A stretch of 64,000 nucleotides of DNA, taken from NCBI GenBank assembly GCA_028554795.2, contig CM068838.1:85688944-85752943 (forward strand). The letters are read 5' to 3'. The notes under the pieces are model-generated. The model was not told the origin of the DNA. It searched no databases and saw only the letters and a program-made list of their open reading frames with translations. Shown here one piece after another: positions 23,290-33,990 of the stretch; position 1 is the stretch's first letter, and every line of letters begins with the position of its first letter. The position numbers were made by a program, and so were the translations under genes. Origin of the DNA: Sinohyriopsis cumingii. Taxonomy: Eukaryota; Mollusca; Bivalvia; Unionida; Unionidae.

Positions 23290-25860
23290 TACTAACACTT
23301 TACATTTGTATAAAATATGATAATAATACATTTGTAATAAGGTTGGTGAAAGACCAAATCTTCTCAATGACTTCATACAATTTTTTTATTTTGAATAATA
23401 ACATATGTTTAATGCTTCAGCGTGATGCAGTCAGAATACTAAAATGATGCTTTACAACCCATGCCTGGCAATGATGCTGTTATAATCAAATGATTGGTAC
23501 ATCTTATTTCAAATGTTACATTTATTTCAGTTATGCAACATCTAATTTGCATTTCATGATAACTTTGTGGTTTTCTTGGATCAGCATGACTTAGATTATG
23601 AAATTCACAATATATATCACATTTCAAAGTCTCAAATGTTACTTATTTTGATCCCTTGGGTTGATCAATCCCTATAGGCTTTCATCTCAGCATTTCTTTG
23701 TCTATTTATTTATCTATATATTCAACAGGAGCAGATATATGCTGGTTTGCTGATTTTCTTAAGATGATTTTTTGGCATAAGGTGATTGTAATTATTTCAT
23801 TCCAACAAATGAACAAACCCTGGTAGTGCAGAAACCCTATATTTATGGTCAAATGTCACCTAGCTCTGTGTGCGGATACCACATTTTTATGGCACAGGAC
23901 AGTGATGTCTACGGATGTCCAATCTAGGCCAATCATTAATTGTATGCTAATAATAACTGGGAGATAGCATATGTAACAGTCTCGATGATCAGGGCTTTGC
24001 ATCACTGAAACATTATATCAGTGAAACAAATATTCAAACTGACTATTTGCCCAAGAAAGTCTGTCGTCAGCCATGGATGTTGATGTAAACAATATGGTGG
24101 CTGTTAAGTAGCTGCAGTCTCGCAGCTGTCCCATTCTCAGTTGGCACTGATTACTGTATATATGTATGGGATGGTCCTAATTAGAATAAAAGTTTGTGAG
24201 GGCTTTGTGTGGAGGAATAGACAGCAATATGCAGTTTTCCAAATCTGAGATTTTTTTGCAGGAATATACCATGTGTTGATATGAAAGTGCTCTGACACTA
24301 TCGCGTGTTGATATATAAGTGCTTTAACCTGGCCATCCCATTCAGTAATAACTTTAAAGCTACAGTAAATAAAGCTTAAACTATATAGTAGCTAAGTTTA
24401 TCAATGAGTCTTTTCTTATACTGGATGATACATTGTATCATCAAGAGTGAGAACTGTACTAGCTTGAAAGGGATCAACTAGTCATTTTACGGGGGGGTGG
24501 GGATTGGGGGGGTTCGAGTGTCAACTCCAACATCTTCATTCCTTGCCTATCATTTAAAAAAAATAAAAATCACAATATTTCTATCACATTATAAAGTTCA
24601 TTTTGCTCTGCTTCTCTCTCTCTCTCTCTCTCTCTCAGCAATCAAGTTGAAAAAGAAGTGGACAAAAGAGAGAGAGAGATTCACTTCTTAATTTAACCCA
24701 CTCTTATGACAGCAATGTGAAATTTATGTGACTTTGGAATCTAATAATCAAGACCTTCATCCAACATCTGAACTTTTGACCCGGAAGAAATCTTTTTTTT
24801 TCCTTCCTCGTCAGTTCATTTTGTTTTGTTTTAACAGAGCTAGTTTCTGCAGTAGGCCAATAAACATAAAAAGCTTGATCTCTGTTTTAACCCCTCAAAT
24901 GTTTGACAATGTAGAAGTTAAGATATGTTAAGATTGTTGCTGAGAAACTTAATTTCAAATATTTTTGGCAAGCTGCAATTATTAATTATCACTGAAAACT
25001 TCACAACTCTTGCTCAATAATTTATAATCAATGAGAAATATTTATGTAAATATTTGGTAATAATGAATTTCAGGCCTCTCAAATGTACAGCTCCACTCTA
25101 AATAATACCTGATAACCAATATCACTTTCATACATGTGTACTGGACACAATAGCTCCCAAGTGTTTTTAAACTCCATCTCTCCGTGTTCCTACTGTTGTT
25201 TATTTCTGCATCACTTGGTGGTGAAAATCAAAGAGCTAACTTGGTAGCACACTGGCATTTTTTTGGCTGTTTCATTACTATGTATAACCGAAAATTGGTA
25301 CACTACTGTTGTATTGCGACAAGACCCAAACTAATGGCTGTGATAATATTGCTCTATCTGATGATACTGCATTCAAATCATTCAGTTGTAGACACTAGAA
25401 TGTAAAAGAATTAAATATGTCTATTTGGTAGGCCACTGACAGTTGTGGAAGTGAATAATTTTTAACAGTATTTATTTTGTTTTGAAAGAAAAATTTATAT
25501 TTGTTTATTTACATGATGTGATGAAATAATAGTCCACTGCAGTCAATAACAAACCTGAAGATGGATTTTGTGTCAGTTACTACATTTGTCACATGTATAA
25601 TTGTATTCATCAAATTTATTCTTGCAACCAACAGTAACTGCTTATATAGATGTTTACATAAAAATCTGTTTTTAGACATCTGCCTTTCAACAATTTTCAA
25701 ATGAGATAACTAGTTCTCTACATTATGATAATTATTATTTTACCTTTATAATTAAAACAACTTGATAATATTGAGTTCTTTGAACAATGAATGCTGTATT
25801 TAGTTGGATAAAAGATTCTGCTAACAATATTATTTTAAACAGTCTTTTAAACCTTTCAAA
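23290..25860. other. Intron between cassettes E and A, no gene seen
   Basis: AT-rich sequence with a G-rich tract at 24491-24512, a (TC)n run at 24611-24637 and a matching (GA)n run at 24666-24680 that could form a hairpin. No exon-like frame was found. Confidence 0.6.
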
Positions 25861-25877
25861 CACTAGCATTACTTTTT

Positions 25878-25893
25878 GGTTGCTATGGCAACC
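25878..25893. promoter_or_regulatory. Perfect palindromic RFX-type X-box
   Basis: GGTTGCTATGGCAACC fits the known RFX consensus (GTTGCC/T-N-R-GYAAC type) on both arms. The palindrome is extended outward (ACTTT...AAAGT). It lies about 520 bp downstream of tail exon E. Function is inference. Confidence 0.45.
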
Positions 25894-26416
25894 AAAGTAA
25901 ATTTGTAAATATTTATCATTTTCAGTATGATTAGTATTTGTTCCTTATCAATGAACTATATAAGTGAATGGAATTATGTTTTATGTGGGGAAAATTTGTA
26001 TATAATAAATACATAAATATTGCACCATCTAAGTAGTGTACCATACTGAAATGTAGAGATGTGTTTGAAAGTAAAGTTTAAATTATCTAGCCGAGGCCTA
26101 AAAGTTATGAACTGAGGATATGTAATACGTAGAAACAAATTTACTGTCCATGTACACATTCAGAATCAATATATTTGATTTTTTGGGTAAAAATTACTTT
26201 TCCACCCATTTTCTGTATTTTTGTAGTTGTTATATGGATTTGGCCCAAAAAGTCTGTTTTGTTCTAAAACAATTCAGCATACACAGAGAAGGCAGTTAGA
26301 AACAAATCAGCACTAGCTTCATGGTCATGCCAAAACAACACAGTATTACCAGGGTTAAATGCCAAAATTATTTAGAACCAAGAAAAACTAATTTTTTGTG
26401 TGAATTTTTACAGGAC

Positions 26417-26548
26417 TTACCACATGCGAAATCGTGAGAGATCCTTTGAAAGATAATCTGGCACAAGTTTCTCTTTTCTTGTGCTTTCTACAGGAGGCAT
26501 TGAACAGATGACTGTGTCCGCAAGGAATGCTGATACTGGAGTATTGAC
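26417..26548 (-). CDS. Cassette E tail exon, 43-residue tail ending in a TAA within a GTAAGT donor
   Basis: The acceptor (GAAG at 26549-26552) follows a CT-rich tract. The frame reads VNTPVSAFLADTVICSMPPV, then STRKEKLVPDYLSKDLSRF, RMW, TAA. The stop lies inside a perfect donor (TG|GTAAGT at 26421/26420). The exon can therefore end translation, or splice on in phase 2, which is the phase accepted by every downstream small exon. If spliced on it would be 26421-26548, 128 nt. It shares the K-x-x-(L/F)-V-P core with the other tails but lacks their common C terminus. Confidence 0.75.
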   Translation of the reverse strand, partial: VNTPVSAFLADTVICSMPPVESTRKEKLVPDYLSKDLSRFRMW

Positions 26549-26756
26549 CTTCAGCAAGAGAAATTGGATATTTAAGAAATGAAGCTTAACAATATTTCTG
26601 TTTATATTCTGACAGTTCTATTACAACAGTAGTGATATTTGAATGTAACTTGTACAATTTTGCACTTGCAAAATAAATTTATACGCTGAAAACTAATATA
26701 TCACCAGATTATATTATTCAACCGTTTCAAAATAGATTTGAAAATACAAATATTAC

Positions 26757-26802
26757 CATTGGCTTGGTCTTGTCTGTACCAAGAATCTTGACTCGAATGT
26801 AC
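26757..26802 (-). CDS. Cassette E small exon: juxtamembrane segment
   Basis: This 46-nt exon runs from phase 2 to phase 0. The acceptor is CTTTTTACAG and the donor is GTAATA. It codes (R)YIRVKILGTDKTKPM, a basic stop-transfer segment directly after the membrane helix. It ends at an ATG codon next to the donor like the other four cassettes, and it has the same length as the cassette D exon. Flanking intron text is homologous to cassettes A-D, for example the stretch around 26660-26760 against 420-513. Confidence 0.88.
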
Positions 26803-27299
26803 CTGTAAAAAGAGAAGTTGAAATTTGAGTAGAAAATTTGAAGAAATTTTTGGTTACCCTATCCATGAAGCATATGCATATGTTTTGAAAGAAAATCAAT
26901 TGAAATTCTTTCAAAAAGTGTGTTGTAAAAATCTTCTAAATAATTCTGCTGCATCTGTTTCATTCACTAACTTTAATTTCCTTAAATATGTAGCTTTTTG
27001 GCAACAGTTCTAAGTATGTAAATTTGATTCATTAAAGTTTACACATTATTTTATTAAGATCTCGACATGAGCCAAATTTAGATAAATGATAAAATATTAT
27101 AAATCAACAGTGAAACATTATGGGACCCCCTTCCCACTTCAATCTGGCATAACTAGAATTGAGTACCAAAATTTTTCATGCAGCAATCATTAACATATAT
27201 GTACATCTGGACAAAATTTCATGGAAATCAGACATCAGGTCATCTGGGAAGATTTTTAAAATTTGACTGACTGGTATGGCATGACCCAAGTATGTATAC

Positions 27300-27316
27300 A
27301 TATATATATATTTTTT
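27300..27316. repeat. Short (TA)n run
   Basis: A TA run followed by a T tract lies in the intron between the transmembrane exon and cassette E. This intron otherwise shows no gene. Confidence 0.7.
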
Positions 27317-27649
27317 CACTACAAAAAATGTGGTTTGCTTGTTAAATATGGGGATTTTATTTTGGCTCATTATATTATAGTGACTAAAGATCTAGAGAGG
27401 TTAAAATATTTATGGTGATAAATTTGTTTGGGATTCATTTTTCCGATGTCATCCTGACACTGCTAAATTGCAAATAATTTCAGCATTAAAATTTCTCGCT
27501 TTGTTTATTTTTTTTCTTTTTCAGAAACCAGTTGAGTCAAAAGGATGCTGATTTTCCTATATTTATAAAAGTGCTCTGAAATTCTAATGTTTAATATTAA
27601 AAGTGGTATTATTAGGTAAGGAATAGATGTATAAGTATATTGTACTTAC

Positions 27650-27914
27650 CTCCCAATGAAGAACACCCCTACACCAAAGACTGCCAAACCAATAAAGGTC
27701 ATGACAAGAATGAAGTAAAGCTGTGTAATGCACTCGTATCCATTACCACGATTTTTGCATGTCTGGAACGAGTAGCAGGGGTTTTTGCCACAAGCGTTCA
27801 CCTCTATATCACAATACTGGCCCTTGTATCCCGCATCACAGTTACAATAGTAGTACTTCTCAAATCCCTGGTTGCGTCGTAAGTCATTACAGCTGTACCA
27901 ATTGGGATGCAAAC
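27650..27914 (-). CDS. Exon 11: EGF-like module(s) and transmembrane helix
   Basis: This 265-nt exon runs from phase 1 to phase 2, with acceptor ATATTTCAG and donor GTAAGT. It completes an EGF-like domain: YYYCNCDAGYKGQYC has the C-x-C...G-Y-x-G-x-x-C signature. A second, shorter cysteine cluster follows (NACGKNPCYSFQTC, GYEC). About 22 hydrophobic residues come next, beginning LYFILVMTFIGLAVFG and ending VFFIG, which is a clear membrane-spanning helix. The exon ends in the first two bases of an Arg codon (AG). Every cassette's small exon supplies G or A, so Arg is kept whichever tail is used. Confidence 0.93.
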
Positions 27915-28130
27915 CTGAAATATTTTGAGATGAAATATTTTACTTCTCATTTACTATGAATCAAACATTTTAACTTTTCTTTTCTTTTTTCGTCTAAATT
28001 TTGTAAGAAAACTTAATAGTCAGTCCTGTTTTTGTTACGTGAGAATCAACATTTTGTCATTTTAAAAATACTATGTACTGAAATGCCAAATTCACTTAAA
28101 GCAAAACAAAACCTTTAATTAGCATGAGAT

Positions 28131-28376
28131 AAGGGGCCCCGAGTGGTCTAAAGTGTTCACCATTACTGATCACTGCCATCTCACCTCTGTCTGCATGGGT
28201 TCTAGTCTTTGGTTCGGCCTATGTGGGTATGTGAGAAAGCTTGCCAGTAGCTTCTCGTGGGTCAGTGGTTCTTTCCGGGGTTCTCCCAGGTTCTTCCTCC
28301 ACCATTAATACTGGCCGCCATGTATAGCCTATCTTGTGCTGAAAAAGGCATTAAACCCCTCAACAACAACAAGAAC
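28131..28376 (+). mobile_element. SINE family 1, full-length
   Basis: This 246-bp copy is flanked by the 10-bp duplication 'agcatgagat' (28121-28130 and 28377-28386). The head 'ggggccccgagtggtctaaa' and B-box-like 'gggttctagtc' come from a tRNA of the Ser/Leu-like type. The tail ends 'acccctcaacaacaacaag'. Confidence 0.9.
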
Positions 28377-28715
28377 AGCATGAGATGGCCATTATTAAGA
28401 TAATGTACACATAGTTTCTCAACAAGTATAACAGTTACTCTGTTGCCCACATGCATTTCTACAGCCCAACTACAAACATTTTATAATGTTGCACATGTAT
28501 AAATTATCACTGCAAGTTAAGTGAACTAATTGTGTGACTGTAACTAATACCATCATTTTATTCTCTCTGATAAAAATTGTGTACATGCTCTATGCCCCTT
28601 GGGGCTGCATGAAAAAATTTAACTAAATGAGTTGTACCCTATGAAAATAAAGCATTATTTATCACTGTTATACACACAGATACCTTATTTGTAAAATTTA
28701 TCATAATTTACTTAC

Positions 28716-28914
28716 TGGCACAAGTTCCATGGTAACATGGGTTTTCCATGATGACAATATTAAGGGTAAGAATAGAAGAGATAGCGCCTGCAATGTCCGT
28801 CACATGTAGGTATGCTTCATCGACACCGATAAATACTGCTGATTGGTTGTACACCACATCAACAAGGATCCATTTCATCCAGCTGGATGGATGGTTGACT
28901 TCTGTAGCATAACA
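28716..28914 (-). CDS. Exon 10: cadherin-like domain 2 end and first EGF cysteines
   Basis: This 199-nt exon runs from phase 0 to phase 1, with acceptor TTTATAG and donor GTAAGT. It reads CYATEVNHPSSWMKWILVDV, then AYLHVTDIAGAISSILTLNI, then MENPCYHGTCA. The middle part is the closing strands of a cadherin-like repeat. The end opens an EGF-like module (C-x3-G-x-C) that is completed in exon 11. There is one sequon, NQS. Confidence 0.9.
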
Positions 28915-29859
28915 CTATAAATAAATCAATCAAAAAAGTTTTCAGTAAATAAGGCTGCAAGAAGATACTCCAACTCTATATATTTTAGGTATGTTAAGTA
29001 TACTCTTGAAAAAAAAGTTACTGTTTGATGTGTCATTATCTCAAGACAAATAAATATAGTGAAATTGGTCTACATTTTTTAGCACAGTGAAGACAGATGA
29101 ACAGACACGATGAATTTCTGCTGAAAATAAAGTCTAAATTACAGTACAATTTTGCAGTGTGGATTTTGGCACCCACATAATTCTGATTAGCAGAAATTAC
29201 TAAGAAAATGCATTTTGAGGAAATTCAAGATTCACAAAGGTAAGTATATTTTTTACATTGTTATTACCAGCTAAAGACAACATATATTTATGCATTGTCA
29301 CTTGCATGCTTTGCTGGAGGGGTTCCAGATATTTACACTATGCCTACTATTAATCTGAATTCTAGGTCACAAAAGTAAAATGGGGACAACTGCATAGCAG
29401 ATGCAGTATGACAGACAATTTCACCAGTGAGAATAAGACTTCCTCATTGTTTTGGTGACGGACTCTAAGGTTATTTGTTTTTTTTACCAAAACCCACCAT
29501 CTTCAGCTACATTTTGTTTTTAATTTTGTGTTCTGACTGACTTGTAAAATGGAATGTCTCGGAGGGAGACAAGATAGTCTTTGGCCTTAATATGCTTTGT
29601 ATGCTATTTTATTAGACCCGTGAGAGAAAAACACATGATCTGAACCATTCGATTTACAAATAGTCATGAACATTTCATCTAAATAACCACTTCAATGATC
29701 AGCGTGGTATTTTCAGTGCTGTGTGTCTCATGTTTGTTGTAGACATTGTTTATATCACATACAATTCTTTGCTGGGTTGAAAGTTTCTTTTTTGATTACC
29801 AAGTCTCCGCTTTGACATCTTACTTTCAAATGGACCAAACAGCTTGTTTAGAACTGCTG

Positions 29860-30175
29860 TGGTGGCCTAAGTGGCTAGAGCATCTACCTTGGATATGGGA
29901 GGTTTAGGTTCAAACCCTGGCTGAGTCATACCAAAGACTTATAAAAATAATATACTAGCAGCTGCCTTGCTAGGTGCTCAGCATTAAGAGGTTAGTGTTA
30001 GGACTGGTCAGCCTGGTGCCCGGATAATGTGACTGGGTGGGACATCATGCTACATGTCTGTGGCATGATCCTCCAGTGTTAGACATCACTATAAACTGCC
30101 AAACTGCAGACATCGTTGTGATATGACTGAAAAATTGTTAAAGCTATTTTAGAAATCCAAATCACACACACACAC
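29860..30175 (+). mobile_element. SINE family 2, full-length
   Basis: The head 'gtggcctaagtggctagagc' and B box 'aggttcaaaccctggc' are tRNA-like. The body is shared with three other copies. The tail ends in a (CA)n run at 30163-30178. Confidence 0.8.
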
Positions 30176-30699
30176 ACAACCTGTTTATGTAATCTACAGA
30201 CAAATCTAATAAATCAAACGTTCCAGCATCTACTACATGAGTGTACATGGTTTGTTTACAATTAAAAGTAGTTCCTAAGACATGATACCATTTTTAGAGA
30301 CATGTCATGCAGTATGAAGAAGTGCAGTATGGAATAACTTATACAGTAAAGATACACTATCCAGAACCTCACTGTTTCTGGGTACAACAGATATCACTAA
30401 GTCATCACCACCCTTGTCACTTCCAGTTGCAAGCAAATCAGTTACTTCATGGCGATCACTAATATCACATACAATATCTTCAATTGCTGATACTGTGGAT
30501 GTGATAATATCATTACTGGAGTTAATATAATCAGAGAAATCAACATTTTTGAAAACAAACCAAAGCAGGCATAGTGTATCACACTTAGTAGCAAAGATAA
30601 TAGCCTATCAACATTGTTATTACATGTACTTGCACTGACATCTCTCACTAAATCCTGCCTTAGCAAATCAGTTTGCAACACAGCCCATGGAAACATAAT

Positions 30700-31778
30700 G
30701 TTTTGGACTATATAGCAATAATTATAAATTTGGCCTTTGGACTATATTGCACTAATTAGAAATTTGGCCTTTGGACTATACTGCACTAACTAGAAATTTG
30801 GCTTTTGGACTATAATGCACTAATTATAAATTTGGCCTTTGGACTATTATATAGCACTAATTATAAATTTGGCCTTTGGACTATAATGCACTAATTAGAA
30901 ATTTGGCCTTTGGACTATACTGCACTAACTAGAAATTTGGCCTTTGGACTATAATGCACTAATTATAAATTTGGCCTTTGGACTATTATATAGCACTAAT
31001 TATAAATTTGGCCTTTGGACTATAATGCACTAACTAGAAATTTGGCCTTTAGACTATAATGCACTAATTATAAATTTGGCCTTTGGACTATTATATAGCA
31101 CTAATTATAAATTTGGCCTTTGGACTATAATGCACTAATTAGAAATTTGGCCTTTGGACTATACTGCACTAACTAGAAATTTGGCCTTTGGACTATAATG
31201 CACTAATTATAAATTTGGCCTTTGGACTATTATATAGCACTAATTATAAATTTGGCCTTTGGACTATAATGCACTAACTAGAAATTTGGCCTTTGGACTA
31301 TAATGCACTAATTATAAATTTGGCCTTTGGACTATTATATAGAACTAATTATAAATTTGGCCTTTGGACTATATTGCACTAATTAGAAATTTGGCCTTTG
31401 GACTATACTGCACTAACTAGAAATTTGGCCTTTGGACTATAATGCACTAATTATAAATTTGGCCTTTGGACTATTATATAGCACTAATTATAAATTTGGC
31501 CTTTGGACTATAATGCACTAACTAGAAATTTGGCCTTTGGACTATAATGCACTAATTATAAATTTGGCCTTTGGACTATTATATAGAACTAATTATAAAT
31601 TTGGCCTTTGGACTATATTGCACTAATTAGAAATTTGGCCTTTGGACTATACTGCACTAACTAGAAATTTGGCCTTTGGACTATAATGCACTAATTATAA
31701 ATTTGGCCTTTGGACTATTATATAGCACTAATTATAAATTTGGCCTTTGGACTATAATGCACTAATTAGAAATTTGGC
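30700..31778. repeat. Minisatellite with 34/37-bp units in a higher-order pattern
   Basis: About 31 units of the type 'gcactaattataaatttggc'...'ctttggactat' are present. Most units are 34 bp. Every third or fourth unit is a 37-bp form with 'ttatatagcac'. A seven-unit block of about 244 bp repeats (for example the 'tatatagaact' units near 31336 and 31579). Confidence 0.92.
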
Positions 31779-32266
31779 AGCAAAATTAAACTTGAATGTT
31801 CGAACAGAGAAAATGTTTTATTCAAAAAAGTAATAAACACTGTGTTCTGTAGAAAAATCTGTCAAAGGCAATCTAAGAGTGAAAACTGTTAATATTAATA
31901 TAATTGTGGGCATGATATTGCTCAACTATCTCACATAACCTAACAGCATGCTTGTATTGTAAGAATGTAACCCCAGATGAACCATCTCACAACCTCTACA
32001 ACATGTAAATTTAACCTATCTTACCATAGTCTGGTCAAAATTCTATCCTTAGATAAAGACATAAAGACATAATATGCACAGACATAATTGAAATAAATGT
32101 TTTAAAAAGGTTTTATTTAAATCTGAGGAGAAGTATAGTTACCTAAAGAAGTACCTGGTGTAAATCACCTCATGAATACATGCAGGTAAAACACCAATGC
32201 ACACATACACACTCAAACGCACATAGATAAATACAAATTCTGTTAATTAAAGTCCAAGCCAGTTAC

Positions 32267-32470
32267 CTTGCCCTGTGGTGAACACTGATCCTTGTAGTGG
32301 TTGGGGATTTCTTCTCGTTGGTTAAGAATTGTGATGGTACCATTATTGGTGTCAGGAATAGTTGAGTTGATTGTTAAAATGTTGGACTCACTTTCCACAT
32401 CATACGCTCCAAAGTACACAGTTTGCGTTATATTCTCATCTGTTTCATTCTTCTTCTGATTGAAGTAGAT
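32267..32470 (-). CDS. Exon 9: cadherin-like domain 2, first half
   Basis: This exon is 204 nt, exactly 68 codons, phase 0 at both ends. The acceptor is CTACAAACAG and the donor is GTAACT. It reads IYFNQKKNETDENITQTVYF, then GAYDVESESNILTINSTI. 'AYDVESE' matches the acidic turn seen in exon 7. Sequons include NET, NIT, NST and NGT. The single cysteine in KDQCSPQGK probably pairs with the cysteine that opens exon 10. Confidence 0.9.
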
Positions 32471-32540
32471 CTGTTTGTAGATTAACAATAAATATTTGAT
32501 TACACGTAGATGAAGCTGTTGTGCAAAGTGACATTAAACA

Positions 32541-32585
32541 TGAGAGAGAGAGAGAGAGAGAGGGAGAGAGGGAGAGAGGAGAAGA
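32541..32585. repeat. Microsatellite (GA)n
   Basis: A run of about ten GA units is followed by GGGAGA variants, 70 bp upstream of the exon 9 acceptor. Confidence 0.9.
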
Positions 32586-33324
32586 TGTAGAAGAAATACT
32601 TTGCCACTGAAATCCTGCATTGAAATTTTTAAAAATCCAGATAAAGGAGTCATGTCAAGATTCATGAATCAAGGCATAGTTAGAAAAGCACCACGTTTGA
32701 AGAGAACTTTACCCCATGAGACATTCCACAATGTAAATCATCTAAAACACCATTTCAGCTTCAGAGATTCAAAAATATGGTCTGTGGAATTATATTTTTT
32801 AAGGAGCAAGTTTAAGTGGAGGGACATAAAATTTGTCTATTAAAATTACCAAGGACTCAAATTTGTTCAGTAAATCGGAGGATAAAACTGACAAACATAT
32901 GTAACATAATGTATTACATCCTGTTACGATTTTGTCAACATCACTGGGACACAGCAGTAACTGTATGTTTACATTTTAAATTCTTGTGACTGTTCAAGCA
33001 TAAAAGAAAACAGATTAATAATGCTGTATTGCTTAGAATGTTCATGCTAAAGTATATCAAAATGATTATTTAAAATCTAGTCCATGTTATTGGAATAAAT
33101 GCTTAATTTTATTCTTAAATTATCAATTCATTGAAACAATAATTTCTTGTATTAAGTGAAAACACAAAAATTGAGAGTTTCAATGTACTGTTTGAATAGA
33201 TTTAATCTGCAGTCACAAGCAAGCGATGTTTTTCCTTAATTCTCAAATGGAACATAGTGTTTGGAACAGTAAGTGACCCTTTTTCTTTCACTCTGTACTA
33301 AATAGACATTCTACTTCCAAGCAA

Positions 33325-33475
33325 ATTTCAGGGCAAATATAGACTAACAGCAATTAAAAGAATTCAGGGCAAATATAGACTAACAGTAATTAAAAGGCAT
33401 TCAGGGCAAATATAGACTGATAGTAATTAAAAGAATTCAGGACAAATATAGATTAGCAGCAATTAAAAGCATTCA
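33325..33475. repeat. Minisatellite, about 36-bp unit x4
   Basis: Four copies of 'cagggcaaatatagactaac' plus 'taattaaaag' are present. Confidence 0.8.
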
Positions 33476-33990
33476 AGTTTATACAGAAAGCTCAGTCATT
33501 GAGAAATAAGATTAAACATTCACTTGCATGTGACTGCAGACTAAATCTATTCATATGTTCCATTTTTAAAAATTCAAAGATAAAGAGTAAATCCATATAA
33601 GAAATGCAGACAGACCAATGCAACTGCACAGTATCTATAGGCTATGTCATGGTTACATTCATGTACATGTTGAGGGTTGTACAATATCTTTCATAAAATG
33701 CAAAATGCCTAATTATTTGTTTTTAAGTGTCAGTTAATTTTTTTAAAAAGAATTGTGTGAATAAAAAGGAGATAGATAATAAATACAAAACCACGTGTTT
33801 TGTTTTGAGTTCAAGAACGAATTTGTCTGATATGGCTTTGGAATATAGTCTCAACCTGATGGCCTCAACAATCCTATGTTGTATCAAACTCGTTCTTTCT
33901 GCCTGCTCGGAACATAACATGTATGTAGTTTTGTCTAATCCTATTTATTAATTTATGACGGCTACATTAGTATCTTTTTCATGCAAATTA

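Noticed and set aside
28131-30175. tRNA-like heads with A/B boxes as tRNA genes
   Set aside because: They are joined to shared SINE bodies with target duplications, and the cloverleaf is not complete.
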